DNA of 64,000 nt, from the NCBI RefSeq assembly GCF_963678975.1, contig NC_089281.1, positions 29,848,559 through 29,912,558 of the forward strand, read 5' to 3'. Both the position numbers and the translations under genes were made by a program. Source of the DNA: Dysidea avara. Lineage: Eukaryota > Porifera > Demospongiae > Dictyoceratida > Dysideidae. This document shows, in pieces, positions 47,201-59,200 of the stretch. The notes beneath the pieces were generated by a model. It saw only the letters and a program-made list of their open reading frames with translations, made no database searches and was not told the origin of the DNA. Position 1 is the stretch's first letter, and each line of letters starts with the position of its first letter.

Positions 47201-50200
47201 GTTACCTAAGTAATATAGTTACTGTAACGAATTTAATATTATATAATATTATTACTACAAGTAACGAAGTTACTAATCTCGTTAGTAATTCACTGAGTAA
47301 TGCCTAGCCACAATGAAGTAATGAAGTCTACTGAATGAAGCTTATTCACCAGCTTCTTACTTATAACCAAGATTTGCACATTGCCCAACAACGAAATCAT
47401 GTCATGTGATAAGGTGGTAGTTTCACACATGACAGCTTAAGGCTGTGGACACAAAGTAATATAATATGTAATAGTATTATAGTTACTTTATTTTTTTGGG
47501 TAATAACTAAATAGTTCTGTAGCAAGAAATATGTAACTAGTTACTTTTACAAAGTAACTAATTACGCTGTCCCAACACTGCCCCACCGACCTATTCAACG
47601 ACTATAGAAATAGAACACTCACTGATAGTCTGATCACTGAAGTGGTTCAAGCACTCAAGATGAACACCGAACAAGACAACCAATACAATATAATACTTAA
47701 AGCACCGCCTTTGCTTGTGTGTATGAAAAATGTTTTCTTGACACACACCCTCATGCTGTACACATGCACCAGCGATGGATCCAGGACCTGGCAAGGGGCA
47801 GGGGCACAAACAGGCCAAGTTGTAGGTGGTTAGGGAGACCCAGATTCTCTTGTTAGTAGCTGTGGTTTTGATACAGCAAATAACAACCTCTTAGTAGTGT
47901 CTTACTGTTAATTTTTATCATTTTGGCCTTTGCAGATAGTTGTAAAGTCTTGAAAGGTAACACGATAATTTGTAAATGGTAGTAATATGCATAATATATT
48001 CCATGAGTTATATAAATTGATTTTGGCCTGACAAACTTTAGTATTTCAATCAAAAGAAGCATGCATCATCAGTGGGGGGGAGAGGGGCATTTGCCCCAAA
48101 TGCCCCATCCTGGATCCGCCACTGTGCATGGCAGTGGCTTTAACTATAACACGCTGCAAGGGTATTGTGAGGCAAAGGCTGGTTTCTGGTCAATATTTTA
48201 TTATGAGAAGCTACAAACCTCCATGATTCTGTGCCTTGGCAGTATTGGTTAGGTACTATCAACCCAAGTTGCTATGGAAGTTTTGTTTGTTTGCTGGACT
48301 TTTCTACTGACTGACTGACTGACTGACTGACTGACTGACTGACTGACTGACTGACTGACTGACTGACTGACTGACTGACTGACTGACTGACTGACTGACT
48401 GACTGACTGACTGACTGACTGACTGACTGACTGACTGACTGACTTACCAATGCCTTCATACTACTGTGACAAATGGCTAAGGCTGCAGACTTGATTTTTT
48501 CACTGTTAGATGCTGACATACCATAGTACATACAATGTTGTCCTCTTTTGTCCTCCTTTGTCTCACATTTCTTTTGCTGATAGCACAATGTCTATCATGT
48601 AAGAACAAAGCAAAAATTGTAGAATCATTTTAAGTAAACTGATTTTTTTTCATTTTCAATCTTACTATATAGCCGCCACCAAGAAAACCATAGCGAGGTA
48701 TTTTCTGCAACAACACTTCCTTACAGGGATGTTATACAAAATCATTTAAAGTGGTTACTGTAAGAGGAAGTAGACAGCTGGGCTTATAACAATCAATTCA
48801 CTACAGAAAATAGAGTATGGTGATTGTATGCGGAGTATCCAGTGGACCTATAAAGGGGCTGGTGGCATGCCACCCTCCCTCTAGGAAATTATTGAGATTT
48901 AGACTCTCAAAATTGAGTGATTTTAGCAGTCACCATTAATATATTTTTGACTGTTGTATTAGGGTGACTGCTCTATTAGGATATGTCAATCTTGATTCAT
49001 GTCAAACGGTATGGTAGTACTGTTTAAGTAGGGATCGCCCAGAAAATTTTGTGCGGCATCTTAGCAGTATATATATAGTCAAGCCCAAAAGTGTACCCAA
49101 CTTGCTTCCAATTAGGTTGCCAATATTTTTTTCAAAAGTAGATCTTTCCTCCTGACACCTCAGACAAGCATCATAATGGCTAAGGCTACAGGCTTGATTT
49201 TTTTCATTATTATACGTCATTTCACCCTGATTGGACATGGTACAGTATGGACAATGTATGCATCATGGCTTTACCTTTGTCCTCCTTTTGTGTCCAGTGC
49301 AATGAAGGTGGATTTACAGTTCAAGTAGAACGATGGCTGGTTTTCCACAGTGATCGGATTGATTGTTTCTCATGTGGCTCTTCATTTGTAATGTTGTATA
49401 ACGGGCTGAACATAGCTGAAAATGAAGTATGCATTTCAGTTTAGTGGAACCTCAGTTATCCAAACCCCTTGGGACCAGGGGTGGTCCATAAGTCTGAAAT
49501 GTCTGTATCTCTGAAACCGTGGATAAATAACCTTATAATAGCTTAAAGAAAGAAAAAATAAAAAAATAATCAATATTTCAACTACCCTAATAGAACAGTC
49601 ACTGCTCTAATAGAGCAGTCATTTCCGTAGTTTGGCTAACTGAGAATCCAGATAACTGAGGTTCCACTGTAATTGATAGTTGGGGCACATGTTCAGACAC
49701 AAAATTAATTGATTTTATGTCTGACACTATTTCTTTTGATGCAGTATGTGTGCAGGCTCATTTATTGTGCTACAAAAAGTAAACAAACAAGTACAAAGAA
49801 AATTAGGATTTCTAGTTCAGCTTTAAGAAAAAATTGAAATTTTGCATTTTGATTATAGAAATAAACAAGGAGGTCATCTACTCCTTCACCTATACTAGTG
49901 GGCCTACTCAGTCATATACAACCTGTCAATAGTATAGCCATAGGAAATAAATGTCCACTAATATAGCTGGAGGAGTAGATGACCTCTGTTATCACTGGCT
50001 TATGTTACTATGATCCCTACGTACTCAAATGTAAAATTCAAAAAAGACTTGTTTTGTTAACTTTTGTTGCAATATACTTTATGACTGCTGAACCATCGCA
50101 CATGCACTGCGTCCAAGCAAAGAATGGCACCTGATGTAGTATAAAAATGTATTGCACAACTGAACACCTCCACCACCACCCACCCCCTCCACACTGAAAA

Positions 50201-52897
50201 TGAAGTGGCCATTTTGCTTCATTTTCAACTATGTTCCACCCATTGTATAGTGAATAACAGTATGATACGGTTGGACATGTGTCGTGACTATCAATTACTA
50301 AAAACCAAAGTGGCCATTCTGCTTCATCTTCAGCTGTGTTCCATCCCATTATTCAGCATTAAACAGTACGAGAAGCATCCCTGCAATAAATCCAGTCTCA
50401 CCACGGAGACTGAAGCCATGGTGTCTTGTCATGAATTGATATCTATGTGATAGTTGAGAAAGAAATGGGACACAAAGGAGAACAAGGTAAGTCTGGGATG
50501 CATGCATTGTAACTGCTGCATTTGATGAAAAGGTGTATCTTGGGCCCTAAGTGACATCAAACAGTGAAGAAATCAAGTGTGCTGTAGCCTTAATCATAGT
50601 CAGGTTCTGCTTGGCTGGAGGCATCAGTTAGTAGAAAATTCATGATTTTTAAAATTTCATAGAAACTTGCTGGGTTTGGGATTGCTCTGTAGGGATTGTG
50701 GGTTTCATTGTGCCTAGCTGATACTACACAGTGAGGCTGATTTGGGGTGATATTTATGTGCACTGAGGAAAGCCCAACTTTCATGCACCCTACTACTGTT
50801 CTGTACAATAAAGTAATGAAACAAGGGAGGTCGCCTATAAACTACACCTGCATATGTAATAGTGGGCATCCCTAAATCCCCACTAGTACATGTATATCTT
50901 TGAAAATTCTTTCTTTGCACTTGTTAGAGAATAAGTTGCAGACTATAGAGTTACATTTTGTTGTTTATTAGGACAATGAGGGGCACACAGCATTAGAAGT
51001 AGCCAAGTTATCTGGCCATTATGAGTGTGCTAGGCTCTTACAAGCCCTTCATTGGTGTAGCACCAAAGATAGGATACTGAGGGAGAAATTGCAACTGGAA
51101 GACTATTTAGCTGAGAAAGAACTACATGATAAATCAGTCAGCTCATTGAGAAAGAGACATCAAGCTGCACGAGCATTTGAAGAATGGCTTAGTGTAAAGC
51201 AGATACCCATTGGAGCAAGGCAAGACCCTGGCGCTTGTGAACTGAGGCTTGATAGTCGGTTGTCTAATTTCTCATGCGATGTCTGTTCTGAATCAAACCA
51301 GTCAAGTACTATTTCTAGCAGGACTTTAACATGTAGTACAAAATTGTCACATCATCAGAATCCTAGTAACCTTAAGTCCATTGGTAGACCGCACAGGATG
51401 TACCCTTACACAAACTACCCTGATAAAACTTACCGTTCACCCCAGAAGCAAAATGACAAGAAACAAAAGCGTCTAGTAAATGGTCCTACCCAGAATCAGA
51501 AAGACAATAAGAAAATTCACTTTCGTTCTAGGACTCATCCTCCAGCTGCCAGAGTTAACAAGTTAGTCACTAGTGTAGAAGTTGTACACAGTCCTGAGCA
51601 TGCATTGACTAATGATAGTCAAGTGGTTGTTAACACTACTAGTGTACCTCATGTGGTAGTCCATAATAATACACAAGAGAGTCAGCCAGGAGAAGACAAG
51701 GTTGATGTTGTAGTAGAACAAAAAGATGTAGAGGACAAGAACATGGCAGACAGTAGAAAACCTAATCCAGCTGTCACAGATGATAGTTTTGAACATTCAA
51801 ATTTGGAGACAGGTGATGTGGATGACTTTACATTCCATGAAGTTGGTCCAGTGAATGATATACAGTCAGTGTCAGCTAATGTTAGTTCTCCAATGATTGT
51901 TCACCTTCTGCAGACACAAACACTTCAACAAGTGGGTCAGAAGCATGCAGCGCCTATAAGATCTGTCTCCCACTCACAGATTAATCATCGTCACAATGCA
52001 TATCGTGGTAAGTTACAAAGACGTGTCAGTTTGGGGTCCATCCCTGAAGGAAAGGTTGTCACTGACTATACTCAGGAGATGGATGGTGATCAAGCCTTCC
52101 AGGAAGCTATTATCCGTCAGCTACTCCTTGCACAGCAGCAACAAGAAGAAATGAAAGAGACAATATTATCAAGTTTTAATGATACCACAGGATGGAGTAG
52201 TGAAGGTTCAGAATCTGAAGAGGGAGAAAGCTCTAGTGACAGTGAAGATGACCATGAACATTGGGTAAGCAGTGCTTACAAGAGAAAAGATAGATCTTCC
52301 AGACCCAAAGGAGCATTCGCTACGAGATCTACACCTTCACTCAGCAAAACTCAAGCAGTGCCTCACACAACCAAGAGACCTAGTTCTGTTGGTAGTGCCA
52401 AAGTGTCAGCAGTTAAATCAAAAGGTTTACAAAAGAGTTCTCCACCATCATTAGCCATACTGAACATTGCATGGCAGCCTGAGACTCTGGCTAGGCCACT
52501 AACTCCTAGAGTTCCCAAGGACACAAGACCAAGGATGATTCTCAGTCTTAAAAATGGTCATCAAGCCATCAGAAGGAGAGTAGAGGAAGACACGTTACCT
52601 CCAGCTATTCCAAATAATTCACCAATTCACCAGGTACATGATACAGTGGTGGAACAAAAGATTAAACCTCAATTTCTTATGTTACCAACAAGTACTACTA
52701 ATTCTGAAGATGGAGGATGTCCCAGTCCCCTATCTTCCAAATCAACTGTGTTGTTAAAAGATAATGCAGCCAGTAAAGTGTCAGATATTAAGAATCGTAG
52801 ACGTGCAAAGTCTGCTACACTTCAGCACAATAATGCAACAGTATTAAAACCGACCATTTTGAAGTTTGGAGGCGAACTAAGGCCAATGCATGCTTAA
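44258..52897 (+). CDS. ANKRD53: ANKRD53-like ankyrin repeat protein
   Basis: Four exons, 44258-44362, 44732-44934, 45127-45229 and 50972-52897, give 2337 nt and 778 residues. Ankyrin repeats fill about residues 5-165: IVACAIGDLAWLKRCLKDG, GANALHSAANHGRLECLRYL, GATALHLVVS, KLLLEKGADANVQDHNGATP, DNEGHTALEVAKLSGHYECA. The following ARLLQALHW...KDRILREKL segment and AFEEWLSVKQIPIG (about 209-222) match the order in vertebrate ANKRD53 (ACARFLKDAMWKQDKK then a W-containing helix). Residues 240-778 are low complexity, with an acidic Ser/Glu patch (SEGSESEEGESSSDSEDD, about 410-427). Vertebrate ANKRD53 acts at the mitotic spindle; that role is not shown here. Intron 3 is 5.7 kb and full of transposons. 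Orthology is likely but another ankyrin family is possible. Confidence 0.85.
45968..47015. mobile_element. 1.05-kb DNA transposon with long inverted ends
   Basis: The ends GGGTAAGTAGAATT and the inverted AAATTCTACTTACCC start long inverted repeats that extend past ggttatatttacagcaca / tgtgctgtaaatataacc. The flanks gatcatgt (45960-45967) and aatcatgt (47016-47023) are 8-bp duplications with one mismatch. Both arms also carry the ctctaatagagcagtca motif. There is no transposase ORF. Lies in ANKRD53-like intron 3. Confidence 0.82.
47062..47580. mobile_element. hAT-type MITE with CAGTGTTGGGAGTAACG ends
   Basis: CAGTGTTGGGAGTAACG at the left and ACGCTGTCCCAACACTG at the right are inverted. The flanks contain cccacc on both sides. 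The interior is dense in GTAACTA / TAGTTAC words, as in the widely spread animal hAT family with these ends. Confidence 0.85.
47770..48124. mobile_element. hAT-type MITE, same family as the one at 41998
   Basis: CAGCGATGGATCCAGGA at the left and TCCTGGATCCGCCACTG at the right are inverted with two mismatches, and a gaggggcatttgccccaaat block sits near the right end. Non-coding. Confidence 0.72.
48306..48444. repeat. (ACTG)n microsatellite, about 35 copies
   Basis: Pure tetranucleotide run. It explains the artefactual SQSVSQSV ORF on the minus strand. It lies inside a dispersed repeat whose other copy at 57359 has only a short degenerate ctgact run. Confidence 0.95.
48454..49440. repeat. Dispersed repeat family, two adjacent partial copies
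   Basis: Shared blocks atggctaaggct...gcttgattttttcact and ctttgtcctcct occur at 48470-48590 and 49160-49300, and again near 24235 and 57280-57860. It is not assigned to a known superfamily; no clean ends were found. Confidence 0.55.
49443..49669. mobile_element. Pogo/Tigger-type MITE
   Basis: Ends GTGGAACCTCAGTTATCC and the inverted GATAACTGAGGTTCCAC, bordered by TA. It shares interior with the element at 54482, including paired copies of ctaatagaacagtca. TA target sites and these ends suggest the pogo/Tigger group. Confidence 0.75.
49670..50971. other. 3' part of ANKRD53-like intron 3
   Basis: It contains dispersed fragments (aaggaggtcatctactcc at 49869, aagggaggtcgcctataaac at 50824) that recur near 57930 and 63880, plus duplicated tggccattttgcttcatttt / tggccattctgcttcatctt blocks at about 50206 and 50314. 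No coding exon seen. Confidence 0.5.
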
Positions 52898-53638
52898 ATG
52901 TATTGTAAAATCTTATTTATGTATTGTAAACATGTATATAGTATAAAGAAAATATTTTTTGTGAAATATTTGCTAACACTCTAATATAACAATCACTTGG
53001 TACACTTAGCTGACTACGTTGTATACAAAGGGATGGTCTTAAGAAACTGTTATGACAGTTAAAGAGATCAAAAATTGGGAGGACACCAATGTATTATTAC
53101 AAGTTCATAGTTCTAGCAATAAAACACCAGTCATGCAGTTTCTCTATATACATTATCATTATAATGGATTGCACCTAGCTAGATAGATGTGTACCAAGGA
53201 TTCTGAATTATCCACAATTGTCTTTGAGCACATAATAACATAATCAACCCACCCAGGTGTATAGGACAACAATAATGCCATATAATTACACTATATAAAG
53301 TTACAATGAATCGGTAGAATATAATTTTAATACCATTAGCTATAACTTTCAATGGACAGACAGTATTAACAACTCATCCTTTTTGAACACCACACCATAC
53401 TCTTCTCCTATCAGAGAAACTGGAATGCATAATTATAATACTATCTATCTGTGTGTCCACATAGCCATGTACATCCATTAACAGTTGACACATGTGCAAT
53501 AAGGCAACCATCATCATTCCAAACAGACTAACAATCACATTCATCATGATAGGCAACATGGACTACTTCACAGACTATCTCACATCAAAGAGACTATACA
53601 CCCAAAGGTATTAATTTGGATTGACATAAGTAATACAT
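52898..53638. other. Intergenic region downstream of the ankyrin gene
   Basis: No gene. Part of it (about 53365-53470) weakly resembles 62015-62145 upstream of the intact fibrinogen-domain gene, including catcctttttgaa and a nearby ctcctcc / cttctcct block. Confidence 0.45.
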
Positions 53639-54030
53639 GTCTGACTGTGAGGTCACCAGAAGTGATGTGTCATTTAAATCTCACGTGTACAGCATTGTAC
53701 ATTTTGTGGTGACTGTAAACTTGCGGCTGAAGGATACTGTGATGCTTATTCAGCAGGTGGGGGCTGGCTCATTGTTCAGAGGAGACAAGATGGAAGTGTT
53801 GACTTTAACAAAAATTGGGTAGATTATGAAAATGGATTTGGTAGCTTGAGTGGGGAATTTCGGTATGGGTTACATGCCATCCATTGCCTCACAAATCAAG
53901 GAGAGTGGCAAATGCCTATATTGACTATGTGTTTACTACTGAGTAGGGCAAAAGGTTATACTTTAGGGTATTGCCTGCTACTGCAATATCAGGATGTAGT
54001 GGAGTGACAAGTGACCCATTTAGCATGCAC
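53639..54030 (+). pseudogene. Broken copy of the fibrinogen-domain gene
   Basis: High DNA identity to 62510-62910 of the intact gene (for example ctgaaggatactgtgatgct and ggagacaagatggaagtgtt). A one-base loss in the T run at 53700 shifts frame, a TAG interrupts the region equivalent to TFTDGTKG (about 53942), and about 60 bp encoding SYSNFRVWPATEKYKL are partly deleted. The signal-peptide region is missing. Confidence 0.88.
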
Positions 54031-54481
54031 CATCTTATTCACAATGATGCATGGGTATTACACCTGCACTGTTAAAACAAAAATACTATGCCAAAGGTAC
54101 TATTTTTTGACTGGAGCAGTCAGAATTCAGCACTTTCAGGTGCTACCATAGGTAAAAGTGCTATATGGTAAAATATTAAGGTAGTGCTTATAACTTGAAC
54201 AAGTTGCTGACTCCAATACTATCACATTCCCTTCTATTAGGAATGGAGAAGCTGCGTTGCAGTCAGAGCTAGTGGTAAGTAAGCAGCACAGAATGAGTTG
54301 CAAGCCTATACATTTGACAATAGGGTGACAAAAATTTTAATGTAGTTACAATCTTCTAGCCATGTTGGGGGCCGAAATGTGCCATCAAGGTCACAGGACC
54401 ACTGACAAGGGGCAACTGGGGCATTTTGCCCTGGGCCCTAGGAGCTCCAAGAGGCCACCTGGACCTGGGAATTAATAATTA
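54031..54481. other. Intergenic spacer
   Basis: No gene. A short block at 54390-54470 (acaaggggcaactggggcat) may be a fragment of a further dispersed repeat. Confidence 0.4.
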
Positions 54482-54713
54482 CAGTGAAACCTCAGTTATC
54501 CGAGCCCCTTGGGACCAGGGGCGGTCCATAAGTCTGAAAAGTCCGAAACTATGTATAAATAACCTTAAAATAGCATAAAGAATATATTTTTTAATTTTCA
54601 GTATTATCAACTACCCTAATAGAACACTCACTACTCTAATAGAACAGTCATTTCTGTAGTTCGGTTAACCGAGAATCCGAATAAGTGGGGTCCGGATATC
54701 TGAGGTTCCACTG
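54482..54713. mobile_element. Pogo/Tigger-type MITE
   Basis: Starts CAGTGAAACCTCAGTTATCC and ends TCTGAGGTTCCACTG, flanked by TA on both sides. It is closely related to 49443-49669 over its whole length. Confidence 0.85.
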
Positions 54714-54716
54714 TAA

Positions 54717-55065
54717 AGATCGAGATGCTCTAATAGAAAAGTTACCCTAATACAACAATCAGGCAAATATTGAATCATAGTAGCTATACTCTCAGGTGCA
54801 CATTCAATAATTATTTTAGAAGGTATAGTAGTATTACTATATAGTAGAGCAGTTACCCTAATACAACAGTCAAATAAACACTAATGGTTATACTGTGATA
54901 AACTACTGAAATTACTCTCATATTCAATCTCAGAGGGTCTAAATAATTTTCAAGGAGGCAGGGACGTACGCAGGAATTTTGAAAAGGGATTTCCACTACA
55001 ACTAAGTGACTGTTATATTCGAGTAGTTTATATTGCTTGACTGCTTTATTAGAGTATCTCGATCT
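54717..55065. mobile_element. MITE with GATCGAGATGCTCTAATA ends
   Basis: agatcgagatgctctaat at the left and attagagtatctcgatct at the right are inverted with one mismatch. Each end leads into the accctaatacaacaatca or gactgctttattagag motif. It starts immediately after the preceding Tigger-type element. Confidence 0.75.
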
Positions 55066-55194
55066 TTCCACCAAACACATAATTCAGAACAAGTCTATAG
55101 CTATGTGTTGCTATCATGTGAGAAACTATTATTTAACTAAATAAAAGTTTAAAATGTGTCCTGCATGTTTCGTGACAGATTTTCCCCAGCCCCC

Positions 55195-55800
55195 CTAAAT
55201 AGAATAGCAGCACAATGCAAAAATCATGCACTTTTTCATAAAAGCATGAAACTTTCCACATAAGTAGTACTCCCCATGACATAAATTTTTTTGATATAGT
55301 ACCATTGCAGAGATTTGACCTTTGGTGACTTTTATATGGCCATTTTTGCACAGAAATTTGATCATTTTTGTCTTTATCTCCTGAGGCATTAATTAACTTG
55401 CTAAAACATGGTACCAATATAAAGATCTTTTTGAAAGTGATTTTATTCCAAAGTTATAATCATTTATATTACCCATAGATAATTTACACCCTAAAGGCAG
55501 GTAAACTCAGAGAATTTTGGAGATGATAAAAACAATCATAACTTCAAAACGGAATTACCTATTAAATTCAAATAAAAATCAACTGAGTTGTTCCGTTCAA
55601 CAAGACCTTTACTTTGGTACCATGTTTTAGCATGCCAATAATTCCCAGGGAGATAAAGACAGAAATGATCAAATTTCTGGGCAAAAATGGCCATAAAGGT
55701 CACCAAAGGTCAAATCAGCGATGGCACTGTATCAAAAAATACATGAGGAATTCTATTTATGTGGAAAGTTTCGTGCTTTTATGAAAAAGTGCACAATTTG
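55195..55800. repeat. Large foldback element, arms about 200 bp
   Basis: Left arm 55215-55428 and right arm 55611-55794 are inverted copies (for example tgactttttcataaaagc-like with gcttttatgaaaaagtgca, and gctaaaacatggtacc with ggtaccatgttttagc). The loop is about 180 bp. No transposase. Confidence 0.85.
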
Positions 55801-55847
55801 GCCAATTCTCTCAGTGGCCCTGAGTGAGCAGCAGCGCAGCAGAAGCA

Positions 55848-55935
55848 GCAGATGCAGATGCAGCAACAGCAGATGCAGCAACAGCAGATGCAGCAACAGC
55901 AGATGCAGCAACAGCAGATGCAGCAACAGCAGCAG
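55848..55935. repeat. 15-bp CAG-rich tandem repeat
   Basis: About six units of agatgcagcaacagc, followed by looser cagcagcatcaaggcaac repeats to about 55998. The open frames through it on both strands are repeat artefacts. Confidence 0.88.
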
Positions 55936-56234
55936 CAGCATCAAGGCAACAACAGCAGCAGCATCAAGGCAACAGCTGCATCAAGGCAACAACAACAAAA
56001 CAGATAATATAAAATCAAATCATTCGCCATTTATAAGGAATTCTCTTGCAAGTGCATGTGCAGTGGCATTCAAACTTGCTTTCTCACATGTGTGCAACCA
56101 TATAGTACAACATGAAAGTATTGTGGAATCACCAAGGGAGACACACACTCAGGTGGTAGTTGGTTAATTACTAATGATGCGCATGTACCGCACACTCAAG
56201 ATTACGTGATTATACAGATTATACGATAGCGAGT

Positions 56235-59200
56235 ATGCGCATTTTGGTTATCGTTTACCTCGTCCTTAAAATAGTAGATGCTACACCTAATTTACTATTC
56301 ATTCTAGCAGGTAAAATGTTCATTAAACGACTGTATATAAACTATACTTTGTAGACGATCTTGGCTATGGTGATATGGGAGTTTACCCTAATCCAAACAC
56401 CACCCATGGGAGGCTGGACACACCAAACCTCAACACTCTTGCTAAACAATCAATGATGTTTACAGATGGCTACGCTGGAGCTCCAGTCTGTGCTCCATCG
56501 CGTTGTGCTCTGGTAGGTACCATCGTGCGTGAGTAACCACACCCATACGTGCAGTCACGTGGGGACAACAGTGTGCAAAATTCACCCAATCTCTAAATTA
56601 TCATGCAGTACGGTATAGTACTCTATATTAGGAATCATGGGGGTTTGTACTTTCTCATTATCAGTCCTTAGTTGTAGGTCTGTTTTTGTAATCAGCTGGG
56701 AAGCACCCTTGCATGTGCAGGCCTTGGTGAAACCTTGTCTTTGACAAATCAGATAAGAATAATAGAAAAGTGAAAAAGCTATTGACCAGAAACCAGCTAA
56801 CTGCTTCACAATAAAGACATTCCATCTCCACAACAGCAGTTTTTGGCCACCCATCAACTATTTTGTGCACACCGATTTGTACACAATGTGCCCGCTACAG
56901 CCAGTCATGGATTTTTTTCTCTTTTCGCCACCTTTTCAAACACACTTTATGTAACAATTTTAAACAGGCTATAGGACCAGGTATCCAGCATGCACTTGAG
57001 CTGTAATAAATCAATAAATAAAAATAAAATAAAAAAACCTGTAAAAAAATGGTTCAAAATATCGCTGTACCAGCAACACTCGATAGAAATGCACAACAAT
57101 ATTTAAGCAGGAGCCCACTCAGCTTATGTTAATTTTTAGTGGAGCCCTGAAAACATTATATATACAAAACTATATACCAACACAAATACACAATACACCA
57201 GCAAGAAATACAAACAAATATTCAAGAAAATATGTTTGGTTACCATGGAGATGGAATATCTCTAAACCTTCATAGCATTGGTCAGGTATAAACAAGCCCA
57301 AAAGTGCCAGCCCTAAACGCTTCCAATAGGTTGCTACAAGTTTTATTCAGTGCATACTGACTGACTAACTGATTGATTGACTGACTGATTGATTTATTGA
57401 CTGATGCTATACAAGACTGCAAGCATAACTCAGTAATGGTTAAGACTATATATGTCTTGATTTTTTTACTGTTAGATATTGCTTCAGCCCAACAGGTGCC
57501 TTTGGCATACTGCAGTACATATAATGCATGCATCATGGACTTACCTTTGTCCTCCCCATTTGTCTTTGCTGACGGCCCAAGGTAACAATTCTAAGTAGCA
57601 TGTGATGATTGTAATGGAAATTGTCTGTATTTTCCATAATGACTGGATACGTTCCTTGCCTGGCACTGTTCTTCATTTTTATTTATTAAAACTTTACAAC
57701 ACAAGTGCTGGACACATGATCCCATAACCTGTTAATTTGCAATGCTGTGTAATGGGCTGAAAATGGAGCATAATGGCCACTTCATGTATTTGATAGTTGG
57801 AGTGCGCATTCATAACTCTGGTACCATTTGATGTGGTATGCACTGGTCCACCAGTAATAGTTATGTAGACAAACAAGTAGAAGGAAAAACTAACAATCTT
57901 AAGTTCAACTAGTGATTATACTTAAGGTAGTGAAACAAGGGAGTTCCCCCTCCACCTACACCTGTAGATATACCACACAACTGCAAATCCATGAAAATTA
58001 CATCCTCAAAAATTATGTATTGTCTGTATTAGAGTATTTCAAATTTCAGCAGCTTTAATTTTATCCCTATACTCCTTCAATAGAAGATCTCAGTGACTCT
58101 TCCTTGCTCTTTCTTCCTTGCTCTGTCTAACCTTGTTAAAATTACACCTGCAGCTTCTACTAGCTACCTATAGATAGTAGGTGAAAAATTGGAGGCAGCA
58201 TTTCCAGCACTCCACCAGGTCTGAGCCAGTTGGTCTAATCCTTTATGTGTTGCACAATGTGTACACTCTATTTGGAGCTTCTATACTTAATAATCAAATT
58301 TGTACACAGCACTTGAAATAGTCTGCAGATACTATCAAGAGTTAATAATAGTGCTATTATTAACTCTTGATACTATGTTATCATCCAGATGTTGGGTCGT
58401 CACACTGGACACTGTACAGTGAGGGATAATGGTCAATCTTTAAAAGATGATGATATCACCATAGCTACCATCCTAAACAAAGCTGGTTACCACACTGCTC
58501 TGGTTGGCAAGTGGGGACTAGGTCAGGATAACTGCTCCCATTGATCTTGTTATGTTTATTCTTCATGTAGGGAGCAATGGTACTGAGGCTTCCCCTAACA
58601 ATAAAGGGTTTGAATATTTCTATGGTTACACTAGCCAGGAGAATGCTCATGATTACTATCCACCATTTTTGTGGCATAATGAGGTAGTTGTGTAGTTATC
58701 TTGCAGTTAGCTAAACGTTAATTGTTGATAGAAACAAATAGAGATACCTGCTAACAAGAATGCATCAACTGAAAAATGTGGTTATCCCTATACTACCCAT
58801 TGTGTGTGGGCTGAAGGTTTCTTTTAGTGTTTATTGAGTTGTAACATCAATGTTATTGTAGATTTGATGGTCAACGCTACTCTGCAGTATCTAGAAGAAG
58901 CTGCATCCTCATCCATGAGACCATTTTATCTCTTCCACTCCTTCACTACACCTCATGCTGGAGGTATTGGCACTGTTAGTAGTGTATCCCAAAGTTATAG
59001 GATCCTAGCTTAGTACTATTTATCTAGGATAAAGAAACTGGTGTCCCTGCCCCCTATGACCTACCACAGTACAGCAAGAATGAATGGCCACAGGTAAGTG
59101 TACTTCGATAAGTTTGGAATGATGTACATTTATATCTAATGCTGAAATTGTAATCCTGTAGGTTGAGAAAGATTATGCATCTGTAGTCAGCATGCAGGAT

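Noticed and set aside
48304-48588. Minus-strand ORF with SQSV repeats
   Set aside because: Translation of a pure tetranucleotide microsatellite.
55721-56167. 148-residue ORF with SRCSN repeats
   Set aside because: Crosses a foldback arm and a CAG-rich tandem repeat; alternative frames are also open over the same repeat.
58964-58974. Nearer donor (GTATTGG) for arylsulfatase exon 6
   Set aside because: Joining there to exon 7 creates an immediate TAA; the donor at 58975 keeps the frame and gives TTPHAGGIGT/DKETG.
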